A stretch of 64,000 nucleotides of DNA from Pomacea canaliculata (lineage: Eukaryota; Mollusca; Gastropoda; Architaenioglossa; Ampullariidae): positions 14,948,192-15,012,191 of the forward strand of contig NC_037603.1 of the NCBI RefSeq assembly GCF_003073045.1, read 5' to 3'. The notes below the pieces were generated by a model. It had not been told where the DNA came from and searched no databases. It saw nothing but the letters and a program-made list of their open reading frames with translations. Of the stretch, positions 55,770 to 64,000 are shown piece by piece. How positions within the stretch are numbered: the first letter of the stretch is position 1; every line of letters starts with the position of its first letter. The position numbers and the translations under genes are program-made.

Positions 55770-58700
55770 GTGTGTAAACATTATGAGGCAAGTCTGGCAG
55801 CAAATATAAGAAAAGATTAAAACAATGTCGGATCAGCGATGTATTTATCGAAAATTATCTTCCCGCTATGAACGCTCGTTACCGCCTATTACACGGCACA
55901 AGTGAAATTAGTTCGAGAACATTCACTCGATTTGACAAGTTTTGCCAACGGATTCTATTTGAAAACCAATTTGTAGTCTACATTTTCACTCGTGATACAT
56001 TGATTATCGACTCAACCTGGTCTGATGAGAAAATACCAGCTAATTGATTGGAGTATTCAGCGGGCTTTGAAACGGCAATCACTTGCCAGGAAGTGACGTC
56101 ATTTTATTTCTCGTTTGATGGAAGAGAATTGGAGCTGGAAGTGAATTATTGGCTCGGCGGCCTGTAAATTTAGTGGTCAAAGCCATCAGAACCATCACTT
56201 CTAATACCTTCATAATATTGAATGTCATAAGTGTCATGACATCATCATCATCATCATCATCGCTAACACTGCTATTTACTGTCTTAACAGCTTCAAATTA
56301 ATTATCGTCAAGTTAATTAATTAGAAATCTGAAAAGTCGTTGTAATAAATTCTGCGAATCAAATTGAATCAGCCATTTCCCAAATCTTCTCTCTCACCTC
56401 TCTGTTTTCATATAAAACTGCAAAATATTTTTTAAAGTAACTTTTAAAAACCTCACCGCATCAGTCTAAAAGAGTCGACAGAAATAGTCGTTTTTTATTT
56501 CGTGCAGACACTGCATATGAATAAAGAATGAAGGATGGAATGTGCAGTGTCTGCCTGACTTCCGAGTTGTGTCCCCTTCGGACTCTCCATCGTCCCTAGC
56601 GAAATTGTTGAAGCAAGAAAAGGGCTGAGAGAGGTGTTCGCTGGAAGATCATTGGTTTACAGAGCATGTCTGCAGGAGCCAGACAGGGTTTATTGGGCCG
56701 GCGACGTTGATGGCCAGAGGTCAAAGGTTACACAGCGGAATTCTTTGGTGACGAAGAACGTGAGCCACATCGAGAAGTATACCATGAGTCCCCCCTGCAG
56801 GCCTCGTTTTCAAAGGAAACACGTCATCGCTGAAGGATGGTGGCAGGACACTGTGATTGAAAAATGATTGAAAGAGTTTGAGTGTTTACAGGTGCTGTGC
56901 AAACACCGGGTGCGGGGAGAACTCTACAGGATGTGACAATGGTGCAGAATTATCTCCCCTACGACTAGCGAGCTAGATAAGGCACTTGACACCTCACCTG
57001 CTCCAATAAATAACAAGGAAATGGACCATTGATTGTTGGACAGGTAAACAAAAGGTAGCTTGACATTTATCTAGCTACACATCAGCCTACAAGGACAAAT
57101 CGGAAATGTGAGGAGAGATGACAAAATATGGCGCTGACAAAAAAACTTCCTCTCAAACCACTGCTGGTGTCTGGATGAAAGTAAAATTATTTTAGTTTTC
57201 ATTAAAGAAGGATATGAGGGCGGAAGTAAGCTTGTATCAGCTAAAAAATGCTTCGTCGGTTTTAAAATCATGTTTGTAACTTTTTTGTTGTCAGAAAATA
57301 TGAACATTCAACATGTTTTAGTCTAAATGTGACAATTAAGCTTGTATATATTCCGCATGTCAAATAAAAATTAACATAAATATGAGGGAGGGAGTGAAAA
57401 TATTTCGCCACACCAAACAAGTTCTTCCAAAAAACTAAATAACTATCTTCAGTCATACCTTCCTACCAAGCGCATCAACAACGAAATGTCATCAGCAACT
57501 GTCATCGATTAACCGAGATGATGCTGCAAATAATTTCTGCTTTCATTAACTACAAATTAATAAAGCCGGGAATTTCAGCACCGAGTGAAACCCAGATCAC
57601 ATCCACATCTGATTGATACCAACTCCAGATTCTGACAACATCAGCGAAAATAAATACTTTTAATTGATATTCGTCTGGAAACATGATCTCTCTTTAGACA
57701 GATAATCAGAAAATAATAATTTTGAAAGCAAACGTTTTCATTCTCAAGCGGTGTCCCATTACTTAGAATTAAATGGTGTCATTTTACTTAGAATTAAATT
57801 AAATTTAAAAGAGGGACTGGAGAAAAAAACTGAGGGATGATCTTCAGAGTTTAATTATCTCTTAAAAGTGTTACTTTTTCATCTAATTATTAGTTTTCTC
57901 CTCATTAGGACTATCAGTGTAGACTTCCCAAGCCAGTTCTATCCATTTGGTGTCAATCGCTTTGCCGAGTGTTTCTAACCTCATGGCAAAAGGAAGTTTT
58001 ATCGGATATCTAATAAACTTAAAAGAAAGTCAGCTCGGCTTTTTGGGGGGGACGGGAGAGATGCTAACATTTTGAGAAAATGGTTTCTTTCCGGGGTTAA
58101 TAGCTTTTAGCGGCATCTTAAAAACACATAAAAGGGAATCGTTTTCAGCTTTTCTTCAAATCACTATCACGCGAAATGAACTATAGCGATTGCACGAGGA
58201 GCAGCTACGTGGTTTTTACGTTGTTTGGCCGTAACGTTCGTGATTAACGGCTGGATGAAGGAGTGGGAAAAAGCAATGACCTGGTCTATAATGCCGCTGG
58301 TTATAGTTCTCATTGCACGGCAAACCATTTCTATCGCCCAGAATTATTATCAAGTTAAGCATCGCTAGTTTTAAACAAATCCATGGCGTGAGGAGCATCT
58401 GCCTGGTAGCCAATCAGATTCATTTAGTGCTCGCCGTGTAACGGTGATTATTTGTCCACACAGCTGGAAAAAAAAAATGTCCACAATTTTCATCCTTTCG
58501 GTGTTACTATTTAATTATATCTGTGAGTATTAATTCTTTGTACTTTAATGATTTCTAATTAGGTGTAAACGAACTCGGCTGATATTTGCAAGCGAGTGTC
58601 TGAAGAATGAAAGAGAAGTGTTCATCCTGATGATGAAAGCTGTTATCTTGTACTGATCTTTACCCACATCCACCAGGAGTTTATCAAACCTAGTGACTTC

Positions 58701-61700
58701 AACATCTTTGAGAACAGTGTGTAATTTGAAGTCGGACAGTCCTTGGTTCCACTTCCGATCGTCCTGAAATGATTCCTTTTCCGATGATGTCGGTATGCAG
58801 TCGCCTGTCTAGGGTTGTGTTTAAGCTGCCTGACTGATTCATCATCCATTCCAGCCCACCCTTCGTGGACAGTCGTCCATAAGTCATGTGAGAAGTATGA
58901 AATTGTAGTAATTATATTTTCCCTACTTTTACTCGTCTTTTTTGTTTAATTTGATTTTTATTTGTTCGTTTACTCTCTTAATTTAGAGTATGTGTGCGCG
59001 TGCGGGTAAGCGTTTATTCGATCATTTGTTTGTGCCACCAAATTTCTCAATAAATCTCTCAATGTTTTATTTCTGTAACACAACAGTTCCTCGTTTATCT
59101 TCTCCTGCTAAATAGTTTTACACTGCAATCCACTAATGTGCTATTTAAAATTTTAGGATCAGACCGTTATATCCAGAAGGGATATTGCACCTGCTTTAAT
59201 TTATTAATTTCACGACCAAAAGACCTTTATCCGGGAATTAGAAAAACAAACAAAATTCTATTTCGGTTTCACTCTAGCTAGTCATCTTCATTCGACTAGG
59301 GCTGGCACCTTCAAGATAATGATTGTGTCCGAAAAAACACAGCACGTGTGCGCGAGCGAAATATGTGCTCCTGAAGCCGCTGGCAGCCGCCATGATTCTT
59401 CTGGCCTGATGGGATATTTCCGCTGAGTGAGTTTAATGTTGAGCGGGTGCGCCTCAGGGGGTAATGGAACAATCCGACACACCACAATTGATCTTTTCTA
59501 ATACCTGGGGAAAGGGGTTGGGGTGGGAAAGAAAACGCGGTTGTGCGTCTCTTGGTGGAGATGGTGAAAGGTTGTAGTTGTGTCGAGACCGATCTTGTAC
59601 TTTCTTATTATCGCGGGCCTCTCTTCCGGTTGTCAGGAAGATCGAGAAAGGATGCAGACACTGACATCCGGGTGCCACTTCAAAGAATTGTGATGATTAT
59701 ACAATTTCGACAACTTCTTCGCTGAATTTTTCAGTGATTTGTGTGCAGGGGTTTCTAACGAAACATATTCACTGACAATATTTGTCACGTGACAACTAGA
59801 CAGGTGAGAAGATCAATCACGTGACAGGGTACAGTTTTATGTTGTTCAAATGATGGAGATAAAGCGAGTACAAGATACTAACCTCAAAAGTTTTAGCTAA
59901 GCCAGTTTTAATTGTAGGATAAGTCTACCGAGCTTTGTCAGGAACAAGTCAGAGAAAGAGTAATTACACCGAGGTCACGAGTTTACAGGACAGGCTTACG
60001 TCATCAAGTTTGAGTCCAATGAAGATAATTGTTTAATTGTACAGCAATTATCATGAGATTATCCTAGTAGGAGCCAGCTGTATTTACTGTCATCGTCATT
60101 AGTAGTTTTCTCGGCTCATTACCTTTACAATTCTCACTGACTTTTAATTTTTGTTTATACAACGACCCATTGACCTTTGCACTTTCTACGGCACTGAGTT
60201 ATTACTGGACACATTACTGAGACCGTTGGGCGGTCATTTCGTCTTGATTGATCTTGCAAGTGAGCATTGGGCCAAGGTTCACAGAGGACGGGACAACAGG
60301 CTGGTCGGTCAATCTGATAGAGACGTGGCAGAGCGTGAAGAAGTGATGAGAGAGTGAGGGTTAGGGAGGAACAAGTACCAGAAATCTTGATGACTCTCTT
60401 AATGTCACTTTATGAGATGATAGAAAGTGAGGGAGGAGGGTGTGAATGGACCATAGTGATCTCCCCTTGTAAACTATGTCGCAAAGTCCGTTGTGGGAAG
60501 AGTCGTTTGGGAAAAAGATTGAGAAGGTAAAATAAATAAATAAATAAATAAATACTTTTTTCTAGAACCTAGTTACTTGATCTCCTCCTCCACCCTAACG
60601 ACTTCTGAACTCAAAATCTTCTGATCCTCACAAGCAGTGACAAATATTTTACTACATCCCTATATGGTTCTCAGCTAAAAATAACTTTCGATCAGCAATG
60701 CGAGCTATCGATGCACAAACAATCTTTGTAAACGATTTCTCATCCGGAAAATAAAAATCCCAGCGTGGGCGGGAGGATGGGAAAACTAAAGGTTTAGTGT
60801 CGGTCTCTATAGCTTACTTATCATTTACTGGTGGCTCTTGAAGGGGTCTTATCAACTCCAGCGTGCTAATTACAGTCTAGACCGCCTCTTGAAAATTCCA
60901 CTTGCAGTGTGAAGGCATGGTGGTGTCCCTTGTTTTGTTAATCGGCGTCAGAGTAGTGTCCCCTCGTGTCTCCTTTGCTGCAAGTATTTTCGGCTTCAAT
61001 AGCTCGATAAAAATCAGAATATTTTTCGAGTGCTCTAGAACACACTATAAATAGCTTTAAAATTGACTAAGAAGTTAAAGAAGCGAAGAAAGTTAGTGTT
61101 ATTCTCTCTTCTCTCTCCAAACACACATCCTCCTCCTCATCATGACTTGTCTTACGTGTTATTGCTGATGATATTTTATCACCAGAAGTGCATCATATAA
61201 CATTGAAGATGTCTGACACTGGTACCATTTTTTGGGGGTAGGGACGGGAAGGGGTACCAAGGTGTCCACCCGGACTTACTGAACAGATTGGAAAACCCTA
61301 TCTTCACTCCATCGCACCAACAAATTATTCAGAAAAATTAGTTTTAAGAAAAAAGTTTATTTTATATCGAGAACAAATCCTCTTGATCCCGGTTATGACC
61401 TCAGTGACGTCAGTGGTTGAATTCTTGTGTTTAATTATAGAGCCACGTGTGAAGTGTTAAAGCCTCAACTTGCGTCTCGCGAATCACGGTGTCGATAATG
61501 CAAGAGAATGGAAGAGCACGGAAAAGCCAATATTTTGCCAAGAATATTTCTGCCATGCTTGCTGAAAGATCTTAAGAAAGAGATTTCGAGAGAGACAGAG
61601 AGAATGGGAAAGAAGAAACATGTTGCAAAGATTTTCCTTAGAATACTTCTTCCATTCTTGCACAAAGGTCTGATGTTTGAAAACAACGGACTTTACAGGT

Positions 61701-62110
61701 GAACTGAAGGACCCCACAACAAAAAACACTTAGGGATGTGAAATACATCGATGCTTTTGTTTGTGTTTGAACATCTTAGAAGTATCCAACCTTAGCAATC
61801 AATGGAGGACGAGCAGTAAGATGACTTGAATCTTACCTCTATGCAAAACAAGAAATATTGTAATTATTGTTATTAATTCCTTAGTGATTTCAAGATAAGT
61901 CCTATTCAAGGAAAACAGCCTTGTAAATACATTTTTTGAAGAGGAAATGGCATCAGGTAAAACAAAATAAAAAAACAAACAAAGAACAAAAAAATGAACA
62001 AAGAAAGAAACCAAAGAAAGAAACAAAAAGAAACAAACAAAGAAAGAAAGAAATTGGAAACCTGAGAAGTCTCCTGATCTGGAAGCTTTGATATTAATTG
62101 GGACCGCGAA
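55770..62110. other. Long non-coding stretch
   Basis: AT-rich, with a (ATC)n run at about 56241-56261 and a (TAAA)n run at about 60530-60555. Open frames at 56634-56867, 58643-58887 (minus) and 60151-60357 look partly coding-like but have no recognised domain or splice partners. Confidence 0.4.
61960..62056 (+). repeat. (AAAG/AAAC)n-rich purine tract
   Basis: Repeated AAAGAAAC and AAAGAAAG words on the plus strand. Confidence 0.8.
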
Positions 62111-62117
62111 CACTCAC

Positions 62118-62313
62118 CGAGCGTGAAGGTAAGGGCTGCCATGTCCGGAACGGAATTGCTTTTCTCTCCTTCGATGTGACCTGGGGTTGGCCCCGAGGTG
62201 ATACACTCGAAGAGATCGTAATGGTGAAGTTTGCTGTGGTTTACAACCATCAAGCACAAACACTGAATTCGTTTCCACCATAAAGCAAAGTGAACTGCAT
62301 CCAGAAATGACAT
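62118..62313 (-). CDS. Possible first coding exon, unrecognised
   Basis: Minus-strand ATG at 62313, in context TCGCCATGT, lies about 10 bases downstream of GCCATCTTG, the reverse of the YY1-type AAGATGGC element. The frame stays open for 65 codons to a strong donor TCG/GTGAGT at 62118/62117, ending in phase 1. The peptide begins MSFLDAVHFALWWKRIQCLC and has no known motif. Downstream exons were not found. Confidence 0.25.
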
Positions 62314-62329
62314 GGCGACATAGCAAGAT

Positions 62330-63910
62330 GGCAGTTACACTGTCTGCGAGTGAAGTCATCAAACCTTTGCCTTGCACGTGAAATTCGATTTTTCTAGCTC
62401 CGAACTATTCAAGACGGAAGAAGTCGTGGAAGCTTTAACCTCACGTGACTAGTGGACAGAAGACAACTGGTGATGAGGACATCTTGTGTGGATGTGACAC
62501 ATTCGACTGACCACAGGGAAGAGCCTGTTTGTCCTGTCATATCTACAGCGCTAATTTAATATCTATTATCTAATTAAGTCGGGCTTGAAACAAACATAAT
62601 ATTTAGTGTACATCAGTTCTCACACACCTGAACTCTGAGCACAAAACACTAGGATTTTTGTTTGTGATCGACACTGATCAGGTGTTTTTTCGCAAACACT
62701 ACGCATCACAGTCTGAACAATACTGTAAAAACTCTTTCCTGAACTTACCGATTATATTTGAATTTTTTTTCGACTGTTAAGAATCTAATGAACTGAGAAG
62801 ACATCTGGTGACTTTTCACAAAACACTTGACGAAGACATTAAACAGTCTGCAAAGGGCCATTAACTAGAGGTCCTTCTGGTTCTTTCTTTGAGACCCAGT
62901 ATGCGGACACTGACTTGCTTTTTCCTTTTGTAGATGTTTATCTTACAACAGGAGGTGTTTAAAATATTTTAGTAGCTGGTAGGTTTGGTTTAAAACATTA
63001 TTGTAGTGTAGTGACAAGCTTTATTTTTAGTGCAACCTGATTGTGCAACTGTCTCTTAGACACAACCTATTTAACCATTCTTTTTTTTTTAACGGACGTA
63101 TCACGCGATATAAATGTCATCTCTATTACAACTGATTCGTAAAAACGACTTATAACCAAAAGTCTCATGTTTGTAAAAAATTACAGCTTTTTTGCAGACA
63201 TCGCGTGAGGAACAAATTAAGTTAAGTGGACCACTTCTGCCAACCGCTTTCCCTGTATCACGATACCTGTTGCAAAAAAAAAAAAAAAAGCAAAATTAAG
63301 AAAAAAAGAAATTAAGTAAATTTTGAAAAATTCTGCTTAACTAGTGGCTCACTGAGCGTTTTGAAACAACAACCGACGATCACCGCCTATTACGTCTTCG
63401 TGCCATACATAGATTATAACCCGAACCCATGAAGAACAACTCGAAAGAGTTACTGTAAAAATTACTCACAAGTGATTGCCATTGCAATCACTTATTTAGA
63501 TTTCAACTTTTAAATACAATGAACATACGAATTTATAATTGTTTAAGTGATAGTCCCTGTAATTGAATGCAGACTGTTTTTTTTCACCAAATTTTCCCTA
63601 ATAAGACCTCTGCCATTCACTGATTCTGATGTTTATGACAAGTTCATATGATTAGCGCAGGTTTACGTCTCTTACGCTGTCAATACTTAAAATAATTCTT
63701 TTGAAATTCAATGTTCAACCAGATACCGATACACACCGAGATAATTGCTATTGAATCGGCTCTTACTTCTGAACTAAATCTTTACACTGCCTGGAGAGGT
63801 GATGAACCCAAAAATAAACTCATCAGTAAGTTAACGACATGAACTGTACCTGCGTAATTACGTTAGATTGCTGGCCCGGTCGTCCTACCAGACTTAGCAC
63901 CTCCAGCGTA
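62330..63910. other. Non-coding stretch, nothing recognised
   Basis: AT-rich, with a poly-A tract near 63274-63289. No supported exon. Confidence 0.4.
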
Positions 63911-63914
63911 ATTC

Positions 63915-64000
63915 TCAATTTCCACGTCTGTATCCTTTGACAAAACATTGCTCTACCACCTTTATTTTCTTCCGCAGCCTCTCAGCTTCGTTCTCGTCCT
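63915..64000 (-). CDS. Possible C-terminal end of a gene running off the window
   Basis: A minus-strand frame is open from the window edge to TGA at 63917-63915, coding DENEAERLRKKIKVVEQ and then CFVKGYRRGN. Codon choice looks coding and the first part could form a coiled coil. It is only 27 codons, so chance is a real alternative. Confidence 0.2.
   Translation of the reverse strand, partial: DENEAERLRKKIKVVEQCFVKGYRRGN

Noticed and set aside
56634-56867. 77-codon plus-strand frame
   Set aside because: Codon use is fair, but there is no family resemblance and no partner exon.
58643-58887. Minus-strand frames of 68 and 62 codons
   Set aside because: They look partly coding-like, but no family, splice site or partner exon was found.
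1-64000. A novel multi-gene system such as a defence island or biosynthetic cluster
   Set aside because: The genes are unrelated host genes and transposon-derived copies spread over a metazoan window. Nothing ties them into one system.

Overview
This window is eukaryotic and looks like a lophotrochozoan genome, most likely a gastropod mollusc. The evidence is short exons with GT-AG introns, long AT-rich non-coding stretches full of microsatellites, a tRNA-derived SINE, hAT-type MITEs, an intronless class A GPCR with a very long third intracellular loop, a secreted C-type lectin and a homogenised C2H2 zinc-finger array. The species call is an inference. I saw no bacterial-style operon, CRISPR array, rRNA gene, intact tRNA gene or reverse-transcriptase ORF.

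Layout. At 197-389 (+) there may be the last exon of a gene that enters from the left. At 1647-3584 (+) a three-exon carbohydrate sulfotransferase begins with a type II membrane anchor. At 6271-9557 a TIR-bounded DNA element holds a decayed, spliced Myb/SANT-like gene. At 10.7-15.7 kb there is a zinc-finger locus: a relic of its N-terminal module, a probable 5' exon, an intact 648-codon ORF with 13 fingers, then about 1.1 kb of decayed fingers. The 15.8-26.0 kb stretch is mostly non-coding. It carries a SINE, a relic of the zinc-finger 5' exon, a hAT MITE and a possible small membrane protein. At 26204-28009 (+) lies a 601-residue GPCR. At about 28.9-32.5 kb (-) is a second, apparently complete copy of the Myb/SANT-like gene without visible TIRs. 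From 32.5 to 52.3 kb I see mainly simple repeats and a few unsupported candidate exons. At 52762-54496 (-) a four-exon secreted C-type lectin can be joined with every exon phase agreeing and a TATA box upstream; a hAT MITE lies just past its 3' end and another lies near 55.5 kb. From 56 to 64 kb I found only weak exon candidates.

The genes do not form a pathway. The sulfotransferase (Golgi glycan sulfation), lectin (secreted glycan binding) and GPCR (signalling) are separate host genes. The two Myb/SANT copies are a transposon-associated family. The zinc-finger locus shows module and 5-exon duplication typical of fast-evolving C2H2 families. I did not find a convincing new multi-gene system. 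The most notable items are the Myb/SANT pair, the lectin with a repeat-encoded tail, the zinc-finger array history, and a roughly three-fold excess of the palindrome CACGTG.
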